This document shows, in pieces, positions 31,801 through 44,455 of a stretch of DNA of 64,000 nucleotides (position 1 is its first letter; each line of letters starts with the position of its first letter). This DNA comes from Polytrichum commune (taxonomy: Eukaryota; Streptophyta; Polytrichopsida; Polytrichales; Polytrichaceae). The stretch covers positions 19,530,001-19,594,000 of the forward strand of contig OX485803.1 in assembly GCA_950295325.1 (NCBI GenBank), read 5' to 3'. The position numbers were made by a program, and so were the translations under genes. The notes beneath the pieces are model-generated. The model did no database searches and was not told the origin of the DNA. It saw only the letters and a program-made list of their open reading frames with translations.

Positions 31801-33750
31801 AAATACATGAATCCCATGAGTTCAAGTGGGCTGTCCTGCATATGTCAGATGTGATGCTCAGACCATATTGTGCCAACTTGGTTTAGGTGACCTTCAGAAA
31901 AACTCAAGGTCAGAAATTGCAAGCTTTTATGGAGAGTGGAGGGCAGGGAGGACACGAAATGAAAAGCGAGCAGCGAAAAGGGCAAAGTATCTTGGAATAC
32001 CTTTGCAGGGTGGGGAAAACGGAGTCCCTGAGCTCTTCTTCTATGGTGTCAAATCTGGTGTAGTAGGCTTGAAAGTGGCAGATGTAGCACAAGCTTGCAC
32101 AGAGTTTAAAGATGCATCACAATTTGGGTATGACAAGGTATGCTTCCCTTGTGCTATACAATGCTGCTATATAATGTGCCTTTGTACTCTCCAACCTGTT
32201 AACCTTTATGTCCATCCACGCAATCTCTTCCTTGGTCCATTTTTGGAAGATTGGCACTTAGTAGCCTTCTTGATTGCATGTCTTAACATAGGTGCTTGTG
32301 GATGCGGAATGTACCCATGATGGTTCACTGAAACACATCACCAAGTACGAGCAGTGGGGATGGGACACATTTGAGAGACGTTTTTTGAATGAAGACCGAA
32401 TTGCATCTATCACCTTTCTTCAGGTAAACTGCTTCTACATCTCACTTGCTAAATTTCCTCGGCAAGTGTGTTTCTGGTTTATGACTTTCTGTAGCTTGTA
32501 GGCTTGCTAAGCCACCCGCCAGTTCACTCTACGTCATTTGTGGAGCCCTCAAAGCTGTGGTTCAATTTTCTTAACCTAAACCTAAAGAGAAAAATCTGGA
32601 GGACCACTTTCCTTGGCAAGCTTTTTGGTGATTCAGCATCTTTTGTACATATTTCCTGTTACTTCTCATGGGTTGATGCATACTGAGAGTTTTGTTCAAT
32701 TTTAGTTTTGCATTGTTGACATGCTGCATTGTCATTTTTCCTCTCACTGTACTCATGCGGATTTGAGGCTAAGGTAGAGGAGCCTAATACGGTTGCTTAT
32801 CTCAATTGGGCACCTATATTTGAGTGGTGTGTGGTGAGCACGAGAATCTTCACTTTCATATCCTACGAGAAGTGGGCTAGTGGGAAAAAGCTAACCATTT
32901 AAGACCCATCTACCTGAGTGTGTTGGTGAATTTCAGCAACCACTGTAACGTCAGTATTCTCATATGTGATCCTTGCTGTACAGTTGCGGCTTTTGAGCAA
33001 TGGCTTCCAATTACTGAAGACTGGTGGCACGCTTGTTTACAGTACTTGCAGGTGCACGTTTCCATTCCACATTGTCTGTATTAAGCTATAGATTTTTTGG
33101 GCATTCCTTGGATGCCCCCAAAATTTTAATTTAGAATTCAAACATCACTAGTACTGAATTAATTAACAGTAAGGGGTGCATTGTGCTAAATTCCATGTTC
33201 GGGTGTTCCTATGCAGTTTCACCAAAGCTCAGAATGAAGGAGTGGTGAAGAGGTTTCTCGCATCTCACAAGAATGGGGGTAGGTGCAACCTTCATTAATT
33301 TGTGGATACCGAGTCCTTTTCTCTCCTGGCGTTACAGTTTAGAGTGTAATAGCCTGCACGGAATGAACTACACTTTAAGTATCTCATATGATCTGATACT
33401 TTAATCAATGTTGATTCATGACCATACTTTTCTACAAGTACGTGACCTTCATGCAACCAAAAGATAATGGGAGCTTATTCGCAGAAAGACAGGGCTTGAT
33501 TTGTGACTGCATATTTTAGCATCAAGGATTTAATATCGCAGCAGGTGTAATGTATCTGATGACCTTTTCCTGTCCCTCCTCAGAACTACAAGAAATTGAT
33601 ATCGGGAAGTCATGGCCATGCAAACCTGGGGGTTTGCTCCACACCATCCGCTTTGATCCTGTGTCTTCAAACACAAATGGCTTATTCGTGGCAAAATTTG
33701 TGAAAGTGAGATCTGATGCATTGGTCAAGCTGGAGCTGCTACCAACCTAG
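28858..33750 (+). CDS. NOL1/NOP2/Sun-family RNA (cytosine-5) methyltransferase, nine exons
   Basis: Exons 28858-29072, 30637-30781, 30969-31059, 31446-31700, 31887-32137, 32292-32423, 32984-33051, 33217-33278 and 33584-33750 join in phase to 461 residues, ATG to TAG. Landmarks: PLPTAFLEFLRKNDLDPSIY at the N-terminus; LYGMDAASGAAVAALEIS; motif I HVLDLCAAPGAKLCM; TAVDISRPRLAACRTMLQKY; motif IV region VLVDAECTHDGSLKHITKYE; and motif VI LVYSTCSFTKAQNEGVVKRF, with both family Cys (AEC and TC). It ends TNGLFVAKFVK. This is the branch containing Arabidopsis At5g66180-type proteins, which carry DAECTHDGS rather than DAPCSGTG. It should transfer methyl from AdoMet to cytosine C5 in tRNA or rRNA. Substrate and compartment cannot be told from sequence alone. 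Intron 1 carries a transposon and a partial duplication. Confidence 0.93.
29285..29660 (+). repeat. Duplicated intron/exon-2 border, decayed copy
   Basis: About 375 bp matching 30290-30665. Shared words include CAGAGTTGGTGAA, CATGTCATGAGGCT, AAATCTGG and CAGGGTTAAA. The second copy carries the real acceptor and start of exon 2 (AAACAG/GGTTAAACCTGAAGCG). Here the matching spot reads AATCAG/GGTTAAAACTGGAGC, so an AG remains but the coding sequence is broken. The pogo-like element lies between the copies. Confidence 0.8.
29667..30278 (-). mobile_element. 612-bp pogo/Tigger-like deletion derivative in intron 1
   Basis: Flanked by TA on both sides (29665-29666 and 30279-30280). Ends are 25-bp inverted repeats, CAGTAATCTCCCGCTTAAGT followed by AYGCA, with further GTGCGCA words inside. 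On the minus strand it keeps the first HTH of a CENP-B/jerky-like transposase (CLTEAQRGEIIANLSKPN, ALGREYEISEGAIRKVWDKQ) fused by internal deletion to its C-terminal tail (KGFEALLDINNQLLCSNVQT). It is non-autonomous, mobilised if at all by a full-length relative elsewhere. A second truncated relative is at 10556-10870. Confidence 0.9.
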
Positions 33751-34756
33751 GTTCTTACATTTGGAAGAGCATTTCCAACCATTCCTTAATGTCAGAAGGT
33801 ACGTACTTTGAGGATTATTGTCATTCACCAGTTGATGAATATTGTTTGCTCTGTCTTCATCCGCAGAATTGAAAGGGGTTGCACTGAGTGTAAGCATACC
33901 TAATCACATATACCAATTGAGTCATCCTTAATGAACAACGTCATTGTAGAGATTGCTCTATTGTATTGTTCACAAATTTGATGGGATATTAATTCTGGAG
34001 GGCTGTATCAAACGGCTGGAAATATCTGCCATTCTTTTGACATGAAGTTTTCTACTAGTCTACCCCTCTGTTCAACTTCACAGAAGCGTGACAGCTTCCA
34101 TTCTTCCTATACTGATGCACGGGAATGGACCAACCTGAATTTCAAGCGATTCCAACTGCAGTGCGCCTCAAGAATGTGATTGACTGCACAAACAATGGAT
34201 ACCCGTGGATGTAGCTAGCTGCAAAGCTTCAAGTCTTTCTGGAGAAATTAAGGTTTCAGGGCATGTCATCTACGCAATTCATCTTCTGCATTTTTGGAAT
34301 TAGTATCTGAGCTCCAGAAGAAAAGTGTATGATCATGGATAGAATTGCATTAATTGGACGTTAAATCCAGCTTGGAGAAGTTTTGTAAATAGTGACCTTT
34401 CCCTGTAGCTTGCTCATCGCAAAGATATATCAGCCACTTTCACTACAAGATCACAAGACCGAAGTAGACACATTTTGTGTATTTGAGATTCTTGAAACCA
34501 GTGGAGATCAAAATTACCTTCAACAGTGTACCAATTAACTTGAGATTTTTTCAAACAAGTGGAGATACAAAGAGAAGAATGTTCATCTAATGCCACAGCA
34601 GGTCAGGTATCCTGGACTAAAATATCTCAGCAGTCAAAAGTGGTCTACAGAACTGAGAAATGGTCGGCCTTGAAATAAGTGGGAATTGATTCCAAAAACT
34701 AGAAGGTACATCATCAACTGTTAATGACTTGCTACTCAGCTGGGATCAGGAGTATG
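33751..34756. other. 3' flank of methyltransferase gene, no gene seen
   Basis: AT-rich, with short open frames only. Nothing recognisable on either strand. It holds the 3' untranslated region of the upstream gene. Confidence 0.45.
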
Positions 34757-35327
34757 TCACTGAGAAAATACAGTCCGGCATTTTTTGAAAACGTTGCATC
34801 CGAGAATCGGCCTTTTGTGGCAAAGAAGGTCGGAGTGCACGTAGATTGGGATGTTATACATCAACACGAGCTTCAACTTGCGAGTGTTCATGTCTAACTT
34901 GCATTCCCTCTTGACATTGTTAAAGTAAACTCCGCATGTTAACTTGTACATGCCATTTTCTCCTTCTGACAACCAAACGGTGGTGAATCTGATGTGCTCA
35001 TTCTCTTCAGTGATCCCCATGTACAGAAATTGGTTTCAAGTTTCGAGTGATCCTTGACTTGTCGATGATTTGTTCTATCAATGCAATTGCCAATACACAT
35101 GCCGGTGCATCCAACGATTGAAAATACATGGTAGAAGTGCCAATGTCTCCAAAGTTGAGATACTTGTCATGGGGAGAGTAGTCTGGCATGTACTCAACCT
35201 TCACCTCCTCCTTGTTGTCATCTTTAATAAACACGTTGTTGCCCACGCTCATGAAGGGATTGCCGTCTATCAACTTTACTTGTTGGAATTCGCTCTTGTC
35301 ACCATTTTGGGTGTCACCTGACGACAT
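34757..35327 (-). pseudogene. Unidentified protein-like pair of frames, frameshifted
   Basis: The minus strand 35327-35007 reads KVEYMPDYSPHDKYLNFGDI, then STMYFQSLDAPACVLAIALI, then EQIIDKSRITRNLKPISVHG. It stops just where a second frame (35020-34757) takes over: EENEHIRFTTVWLSEGENGM, then YKLTCGVYFNN. The 14-base overlap and continuous style suggest one protein broken by a small frameshift, or two exons with a tiny unseen intron. I do not recognise the family. Confidence 0.4.
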
Positions 35328-35710
35328 GTCATGGATTATGGAAGTACTGGCTTGTCAACTTGCTCTTCGCATTCATTTCATGGCAGTGATCCAGATTTTG
35401 CAAATTCCAAGTTGATCTTCTCGTGAAGCTTGTTGATTTTGGTTGGGATGAGGAGCATGAAACCTTTGAACCCTTGATATTGGGCCTGGCCACGTCCAAC
35501 TCCCCTGTACCACATTGTGGATTTGCTAGCTTTAAAGCTGCAGACAATCAAAAAAAGAAACCATCCACGTTAATTTTCTAGGAAAATAAAATAAAATAAT
35601 ACGGAGTACTACCATAAATATAACATGGGCTAAAACTTAATGTGGTCCTTAGCAATCCTCATTCTGAATATTAGCAGGGGGGGCTACATAAAATTACTGT
35701 GCCCCATACT
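35328..35710. other. Non-coding gap
   Basis: Some minus-strand open sequence upstream of the frameshifted frame pair (35547-35329) could be its N-terminal part, but no start or motif supports that. Confidence 0.3.
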
Positions 35711-35933
35711 AATATGCCATTTATGGTACTTAGTGCCACTTACTATCCGGAGCTACGCAGTGCTATAACGTTTTGCTAAGAATACAACTGTTTACCAAGT
35801 GAAGTCATTTATGTTGTATAATTGTCCATGCAACCCACTCAGTCTTTGTTGGTAACAAATGAAATCTATAATGAGAAGTTAGAGTCTTGCATAATTCCAA
35901 AGCGTAAGTGGCACTAATCACCATAAACAGTGG
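35711..35933. mobile_element. MITE of the GTCACTT family
   Basis: The ends are imperfect inverted repeats: left GCCATTTATGGTACTTAGTG then CCACTTAC, right the complement of GTTTATGGTGATTAGTGCCA then CTTACGC. Interior words (TACGCAGTGCTATAAC) are shared with 57075-57305. About 220 bp, no coding capacity. Confidence 0.7.
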
Positions 35934-36232
35934 AGGACTATTTAGTGCACGTCAGGTCCTCCCTTGGCCTGTAACTTCGTCATCGGTTTTCAATATTGGA
36001 GTTTTTGATATTGGGGTTTTCAATACCTATCAAATGCCATTTTGGCCGTCAATTTTTTATTTTATTTTGGGGGGGGGGGGGCACTTCACAAAAATGTGCT
36101 CTGCAAAGTTTCCACCAGTCACAGTGAAGGCATGTCCAAAAATTGCATGTCACAAAATACAGTGGCTGCAATTTGCAAATAGAAACATAGCTAGACTCCA
36201 ATCTTGGCATTGTAGCAGACACTTCAAAATTC

Positions 36233-36493
36233 CAACAACTCTTGCAACTTCGACTCCGCACGGGCTGCAACTTCGGCTTGGCAAGCACACCTATATGTGA
36301 GCGTGGATTTTCCAAACATAATCGGGTGAAGAGTGATCGAAGAATTCGATTGAAACTTGAACCATTGGATGCATTGACGCAAGTGTCATTACCCGGTCTT
36401 CCCATGAAAAATATGGATTGGGCTAGAAATTCTGACACTTGGAAATCAACCCAAAACCGGAGGACTTTGCCTTTGGAGTTGGATGATGATTAA
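36233..36493 (+). pseudogene. hAT-like transposase C-terminal remnant
   Basis: The plus frame reads PICERGFSKHNRVKSDRRIR, LKLEPLDALTQVSLPGL, NMDWARNSDTWKST and LPLELDDD, then a stop. The CERGFS-x-x-N-x-x-K motif with L-x-x-LDAL is the C-terminal dimerisation part of hAT-derived, ZNF862-like transposases. No upstream catalytic region was recognised. A poly-G run at 36070-36081 sits nearby. Confidence 0.6.
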
Positions 36494-37063
36494 GTGCATT
36501 ACGTAGAGAACCCAAATAATTCTAACGCATCAGTTCATTGCATGTACTTCTTGAATATAGTGAGACATTATCACATTATTTTCATATTCAATACAAAACG
36601 CCCAACATCAAACCAAAAAAAAAATAGTGAAATGTTGCAAAAAAGTTTGAAAGTTTGAGTGAAGTGTGATTATTTTGAAGCCCTTCACATTGAAATGCAT
36701 GTGCACACTTCAAACTTGAACACTGTTTGCCATCACTAATTTTACAATTTTACAATTGAGTTAAAAGCACATGGGGGGTTGCTAAGTTTCGACTGTGAGC
36801 CACTTGTTCCCACTCTTCCTGCACGAAAATGTGCCCAAGTGATGGATCTGGAGCCTCAAATACAATGCGAGCGAGATATTTGCTTGATTTGGGAAGGGTG
36901 GGTGGCATTGGGAGAGTGTAACCTAATTTGGCAAGTGTGTCAATGCTTATGGACTTTTAAGTTCTCATGTGACTCGCCAGCCACTACACCACCACTATCA
37001 CACACACTAAAGTTAGTGTGGACCAATGATATGGGAGAACCGGCAGTTAGTTGCAAATGAACC
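36494..37063. other. AT-rich gap, no gene seen
   Basis: Short frames only. A plus-strand open stretch at 36779-37060 has no recognisable motif and is treated as chance. Confidence 0.4.
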
Positions 37064-37470
37064 GGTTGAGTTTGAGGAATAACCGGTTGAAGTTCAAGAC
37101 TGCAGGAAAATTACTGATCATTTTAGAGGGATTTATAGAATATACCCCAATTTAACAAAGGAAAACCCGGAGGATGTCAACATGTAACCGGTTGGACTTG
37201 CAAACACTAGGATCTCAACCGATTATGTCCAAAAATCTCCCCGGTCACCGGTGTGGACCACACCGACTGGTTGAGGTTGAGAAACAATTGGTTGAGGTTC
37301 AAGACTTCATGAAAATTACCCATCGTTTTAGAGGACTCTATAGAGTATACCTCAAATTGGTAGAGAAAACTCAGAAGATGTCAACATGTAGCATGTTACA
37401 TGTTGAAACCACGAGGATCTTCACCGATTATGCCCAAGAATCTCCCCATACACTTGATATCAACCGTTGA
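37064..37470 (+). repeat. Dispersed repeat family B (AACCGGTTGAG)
   Basis: CCGGTTGAGTTTGAGGAATA followed by ACCGGTTGAAGTTC, then ATGTCAACATGTAACCGG, then GATCTCAACCGATTATGTCC, appears here twice in a roughly 170-bp rhythm. It also occurs in part at 4125-4460. It is non-coding and the mechanism of spread is unknown. Confidence 0.8.
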
Positions 37471-39316
37471 GAGCAGGGAAGTTGGGACTTACCACTTCAC
37501 ACGGGGTCCTGAGCCCTAAGTTTCAAGTATGACATGGATGCCTACATGGCAACGCTTTTTGGAGGTGAGGGTTGGGACTTGTGTCGAGAGTTGAGTCGAG
37601 CAAAAAGTTGGACCTGACTCTCAACACAAGTCCTAAGAATTTTGCGTAAAATAATCAAAGTTTGAATTAAATGGATTGTATACCATATTTTAATGGGTTT
37701 TTTTTTATTTTTTTGGTTTTTTTTTTACGCTTAGAAGTTGGGATTTTGCCTCCATGTTGGCACTTGGGACTTGGGACTCGGGACTTGGGATCCCATGTGA
37801 ACTAACCCTAATTCTTGGGGTAGAAACTATACCTATTATTGAGGTCAACTTTAATTTTGACATGCTACAATAAAACTTTACTTGGTAAAAAAACACATCG
37901 ATGGTCAGAATATGTAGTGTTGTGTAACTCCAAATTGTAAGTGACACTTCATATCATATATAGTGTAATAAGGTATGTGGACCGTACGTGGTCACTCTTC
38001 TTAATCCAACACCTATATTCGAGCGGTATATGGAAACATAAGAAACTTCCGAAAGTTAAATTACAGTGTGAAACGAATGTAGTGCTGAAAATAATACCAT
38101 AAAGTTTTCACTTTTTGTCATGATAATAATCTCATTATTTTGTCATTGGCTTTTAATATGTACCGGGTATGTATCATTTTGTGAAGTCAATTGTTAAGTA
38201 AGACCAAAACATATGACATAACATTCACATCAATATAATCACACTACTTTGTATAATTTTAACTTAATAGTTGCATTATTATACACCACTTTGAGAATTT
38301 GCAACAAAACCTTGTACTCAAGATCCATGCTCATTGGACAACCTTTCAACAACTATGTAGACATAGCCACATGGTGTTGTGATATCCTCTTTCTTAATGT
38401 TGTGGTCTTTGTTACTTAAAAGTGCTCAATAACCTATCTTGTAATCCAAAACGCATGCCTTAGCAACACAAAACAAGAATGGGCACCAAAAAGACATGTG
38501 TTATGATGAGATCATACTATGTGTTCATAGTACAATCATCATTCAAAGTTCAGCAATTAACATTGTTGGAAGGGCCTATTTGAACACTCACATTTATATT
38601 TTATTTATATATGAAATCCTCACTTTGACCTCTCAAATCATGTGATTTGTAATTGCTAAATGAATGCGACGAGATTCTCTAGTCCGATCCAATGGCCGAA
38701 ATTGTCCTTGGAGTTGGAAGTGCCCACAATAGAGGCCATCTACCTTCAGAGGAGGCATTGGCACCACAATGCAGACTAAGTACCTTTTGTTGTAGAAATG
38801 AATGAATACCATATCTCTAGTTTCTTTCAACACTAATTTTCCCTTGATGCTAAAAATTGAAAAGTGGGGTCTAGTTGGTCACTCTCCCTATAGTAACAAG
38901 CTCGGCATCAAGATACTATTGGCTAGTGTGCTTAAGGTAATTCCTAGAGGGTGCTTTATATCATCTTTAACTATGCCTTTCCCACCTATTAAGGCGGCCC
39001 ACTATAATTTTGACATACACCACAAAATTTTGGTCAATGTAACAACTTTTGGGTCACGATATTATATGTTCAAACTAAGAATATGTAATTAATTTCTTCT
39101 TACATACATGAATTACTTTGGGTAGAGATATATTGCATCAACATCATACCAATTTATATGAATATATTTCAAATAATATAATATAAATATTTTATAGTAT
39201 TTCAAATGCCACCTTCAGTTTTGACGCACACATAAAATACAATTGAACCATGATATTTTCTATCCATGTTGACTTTCAACCCACAATTGTAGGTGTGGAA
39301 AGTGTAATGCCAAAAT
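37471..39316. other. AT-rich repeat-like DNA without genes
   Basis: 37915-37965 holds a word pair (GTGTAACTCCAAATTGTAAG, then TGACACTT) related to the MITE family at 35711. 38665-38750 (CCGATCCAATGGCCGAAATT, TTGGAGTTGGAAGTGCC) recurs in diverged form at 44855-44910. No coding sequence was recognised. Confidence 0.45.
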
Positions 39317-39684
39317 GTACTAGATAGTCCTATTAGTGTGGAGATGGAGAAAATTTATGCGGAAATAATTAGTGTGGACTACACTAACTGTCTAGTCAAC
39401 GTGGAATCAACACGGGTCCAAGAACCCAGGTCGTCCGTTAAATTTTCTTGCAGGCTTCCAATAGACACATTGAGTATGAATTTTAGGACAAAAGTAGCAC
39501 AAAATAACATAATCACCCACATTAATTTCCCTAAAAAAAATCACTATATCCCATGTTAATTTCCTACTCGAAACGTAATGTGGGTTGAAAATCAAGTGTA
39601 GCCCACATTAATTCTCATCGTGAGAATTAACATGATCTCTTAGAAAATATTGTGGCCCAATGTAAGAAGACTATCTAGTGTAGT
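39317..39684. mobile_element. About 365-bp MITE with ACTAGATAGTC ends, copy 1
   Basis: Starts TACTAGATAGTCCTATTAGT and ends GACTATCTAGTGTAG, so the termini are inverted repeats of about 12 bp. A diverged copy of the same length is at 58088-58455. No open frame. Confidence 0.75.
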
Positions 39685-41889
39685 TTCCACATCGGATTAA
39701 AGGGACCTTAGCCAACATAGGGATGACACGTGGCATGCTTTGATAGGATAATAGTAATCAACAATGTCGGGGATCGGGATAGAGAGCCCTTGACAACGGT
39801 AATGTGAGGGGACCATACTTGCGTCTCATCAACTTTGTACCTTGACACTTGAATTTTGGTGCTTTCATTGGCTAAGGCAATGATGAGTGGTGGTTGAAAA
39901 GGGCTTCTCGTGAACTAATTGGAAACCCGTAACTCTTGTCCTTTATCTTACCTAGTAGTACCCACCACACCAACCCCCCACTTTGACAATTACACCATTT
40001 ATGGTATAGAGTGTCACATGCGTAATAGTGTCACTTACCCCATTTTGAGTCATATATTACTAAGTTGTATTAATGATCAACAACTTCACGCTAAGTGTCA
40101 CCTCATGACATTCCGTGTTCAAGTGCACTTATGAATGTTTTGGCATGAGTATATTCGATAGTTATCAAGTGTATGGCTATGTTACACAATGGGTCTACAA
40201 GTTGACTAAAATATACGCAAAGTATGTTCAGGAACATTTTCTTCTTGCATACTAAATTGCAAACATATAGCACTTGCCATTGGTATGCTTGATGATATTT
40301 TCCCCTTGGATATATACTACAATGAAAATTATTGTCTCAAAGTATCCCAATCCGCTACAGTAGATGTCATGATGTACATAAATGTGCACTTAAAATAGTT
40401 ACTTATGTTGACGAAGAGTATCATTTTGGTAATTAGCGGGCACTTTAAGACCTCTAGGCATCTAGTGTAGGTCCTTGATGTGCATATTAGCTATTTATTG
40501 TAAAAGAATAACATCAGATATTTCGTAGCAATGTGTAACTCCAAATGGCAACTCCACACTAATATGACGAGGATATATTCTTGGTTTTATAAATAGAAAA
40601 TAAATAAAAACTACACTAAATATGATATTTAGTGTTATACCACAATTTACAATTAGTATTGAACAAGACAATTAGAATCAGTGACACTAAACATCATATT
40701 TAGTGTAGTACCACTTCCCTTTAATAAAGAGTTTTGACTTACTCTTGTAATCATTAACTAGATAACTGCTAATGGATGTTGCTTCTAGGACACTTTGTAG
40801 CAAGCCGCTTAAGTGATCGGGTCTTATGTGATCACTCTTAATTGGTTATCTTAGACATTTGGGAAGTAGATGGCAAGGTTTGTAGTTTAAAATGGACACC
40901 ATAAAGACACGTGTTACGATGAAATTGGATTAACTACACAAATTGATGATCTGCCATTCTAGGTTTACATGTTGATATAATTGGGAGGGCATGTGTGATC
41001 ACTTAAAGAGAAGGACAATGTTCACTTTGACATGACTTTGACTTCCTTCAACTCTTGTTTAAGAGTTTGAGCGTCTAAGAGGCCCAACATGGACCTCTCC
41101 ATGCACAAAAATATGTGCATGGATATGCGCAATTAGGTTGTCCTATTGTTGATTTGAGTTATTGAAAAGTTGTCAAGTTTTACTTAAATATGAGTTGCAA
41201 AATGCAATCTCCCCCATAATTTGGACTCGGACCCTACTTTAAACATCTTAGGTACAATTTTGTACCCTTGACCAATATGAGCACTTAATTTTGATGTTTC
41301 CTTGATCTTGGACCCTTGTGTAGACCCATCTTGGTAAGTTTCCATGCACAAGTGCGAGTCCACATAGATTGTTTGGATTCATTGTCTCTTTCTCCTTATG
41401 ATTTTTTAAAAAAAAAAATTATGCAAGCATGCATGCATGCAATTCACAATTAGGTAGGTATCACTACACTGATTATCCCAATTAGTGAGTGTGGCACTAA
41501 TTCCCGAAACATGCACTATTTTCCCTAGTCTCAAAATTAGTGAGGGTTGAATTCATGAACTAAGTGATACTTAATTCATGAATACATGCTCATTTACCAT
41601 ATATTTTAAGAAGATTAGTGCGTGCTCTAGGGCGCTTGTAGAGCGATTAAAAAAAAATGCAAACACATGTTTGTCAATGAATAATGTCGGGATGAATATT
41701 GTAGGTACTTATAAAGAAGAGTGCTCCTATGATTAGTATCTTAAATGAATAGTGCTTCCTAGACCATTTGATGACATTAATTTCATAGTGTAAAGAAATT
41801 TAGTATCACCTTCATTGATTTCCTAAACTCATTGTCAGCCTTCCCTCACTAATTGGGATTATCAATGTAGTTGCACATTGTCATCATCT

Positions 41890-42075
41890 CTTCCTAAAGT
41901 AAGTAGGCCTGATTCGGTTACTTCAAATATTCGGACATTTATATATGAGTGGTGGGTGGTTAGGATGCAAAATTGCAAGTGTGATATCAGACACCAAAAA
42001 GACATGTATTTCAAAGAGATTATGCAGCGTGCTCAAACTTTGTTAACCATTCTAAATTCAATAGCCAACATTGTT
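41890..42075 (+). repeat. Dispersed repeat family A, uninterrupted copy
   Basis: GAGTGGTGGGTGGTTAGGAT, then CAGACACCAAAAAGACATGT, then CAAAGAGATTATGCAGCGTG, then CTCAAACTTTGTTAACC and ATTCAATAGCC. It matches 60187-60405 and 61040-61215 (both minus) and the copy split by the CACTA element. Confidence 0.8.
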
Positions 42076-44420
42076 TTCATTCCATCGTACTTTTTGGAGG
42101 GGGTCTATGTGACTTTCTTATGGCTCACTCTCTGTGGACTTTGATGATTCATAGCAATTCAAGACTAGTTTGAAAACATTATGAGATTAATCCCAACTTC
42201 TATAGATACATTTGCAAGCGCACGTAATTTCAACCTCACAAATTTGAGCAGTCTTAGGTAGAGAACAACAAAAAAAACAACCAAATAAGGCCCATGGTAC
42301 CATGCCAATATTACGATGGTGGGATAATCTAGAGAGGAAAAAAATATAGGTCTTTACATGGGGCTCACGTCATAGTCATTAACATATGTGAGGTTGTTAG
42401 CGTGGACTTCCAACTCCACATACCATTTCAACCATTGGATCCAGCTGGAGATTGCCTCATCTGGTTAGCAATTGAGAATTGCATGGATGGTCATTTGTGG
42501 GGGGTTAATTGTTGTTGGGGGCTTTGAGTATGCATAGAATGTTTGGGCAGAGGTGCATTGTGCATGTACATGTACATGGGGGCAAGCATGTGGATTATAG
42601 CAACCACTCTGGTAGTGTGTTATCTTGTGGATGTGAGTTTTTATTACTTGAAGTGGTGAGCGTGTAGAATCTAGTGTGTTTGTTAAACTGGAGTGTTTGG
42701 ACTATTTGGTGAACCGTTTTGTTGTGGCGGGCTATTTGGGGTCCTTTTATGTGTTCATTCGTGCAAGTGCATAGTGGCCACATATCTATTTCATTATTTG
42801 CACACAACCTGTACTTTGGGTTTACATGGGTGAGTGGCCAAAAAATGTGTTTTTAGTGGTTATCGTGTATTATGTGTATCAGAATTTTAGTGTTTGTGTG
42901 ATTTGTATGTCGGTTATGCTATGGATCTTCTAGGAATGGTTGGATAGTTTATGGTTAATTGGAAGAATCTAAAAAAGAGGAAGCTACATAAGTTTGACAT
43001 GTCAAGTTGCATTATTTTGACAAGGTACGTAGTAGATGTCCCAGAGTCCAAGATCATGACACCAATTTTAAAATCTTCTAGCCAAGCTACATCTAGTTTG
43101 ACATCACTCAAACATTTGAAACTTTGTCGAATATGTTGTCAACTACATTGTATATGGTAAATACTTTGGGTCACTCTATAATCAAGGAAATCAACACTAA
43201 AAACATCAAGGATTACAATGTTGATGCAAATTGTATGTCAACCCTAATATATAAAAATTCGGAGGTCTTTGTAGGTTACGATATTTCGATTGGAATGAGA
43301 ATATTGTGCATTTGAGAGACTTCCAACCAAAGTGAGATCCAATTCATTCATGTCCTCTTCGGGTGATGTTGAATCTAATATTTGACTCATGATTCATTTC
43401 CACAAAGACTTCAATATAATTGAAAATCACGTTCTCTACAAAAATGTATTTGGTAAATGTAATCGATCCAATAGTATGATTCATGTCAATCTTGATGTTT
43501 TTATGAAAGGATTTAGTTTTCATAGAAGCCATATGGATGGGATGGGTATGTGGAGATATCGATGCAATGCACTTCCCTCAAGTATAAGGCTACACACTAT
43601 TTAATGCATGATGATGTATATTGTGAGCCACATTATAGCATCTAAAAACCTTGAAATTGCATGCAACCCAGAGGCTATCTTTAGAAGTTGATTTGACAAT
43701 AAAATTAGCTTCAAAAGCACTGAGCTGCCCTAGTTCAAGTCATTTAAGATGCATTGACCACAAACATATAGAGGTCCACATATGGTGATGTTTGTTTGTC
43801 TTGGAATCTAACTTGGAATTTGCCTTGCACTCTGTCCTAAAATATGTCTTACTGGAAAATAAATATATTAAAAAAATCATGGTCTCTTGAAATTTGCGTC
43901 AGGTCCACCTCTTGGAGGTGGGTTAGATGCAAATTCCGGTAGACCATGCATCCTTATCCACAACCTGCCATGTAGGACTCCATGTAGACTTTTCATCCAT
44001 GAACTTTTCTTTGGACCTTTAGGCCTTTACCTCCTAGTGTGAAGTGAACTTGGACGGTCTCTTCCTTTTCGACCAATGAGAACTCTTACATTGCCATGGT
44101 CAGGGGCCTTCAGCCTTTGTGTGTCAAGTGGCCCTAAGTTACAACATAACTTGACAGCAAAGGATGAAGATTGGGGTGTGGACTCTATTGTCATGCACCT
44201 AATTTCCCATTATGATAGTCAGAGTCACACTAATGGCAAGAGCCCAAATTAAACCTGCTCCGTACCTATATATTAATGCCCGGACATGGATGTGATACAC
44301 ATTATGGTGTGGTGGAAACATTGATTTTACTGAGCCAAATGGAATTGATTCTCTCTGTGTAGCTAGGATGCTACATTTCAATGAACTTCCTAATGCTACA
44401 TCTCAATACGATAGACATAT

Positions 44421-44424
<4 letters not shown>

Positions 44425-44453
<29 letters not shown>

Positions 44454-44455
44454 GA
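44425..44455 (+). repeat. AAT/TAA microsatellite
   Basis: About ten tandem AAT units. Confidence 0.9.
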
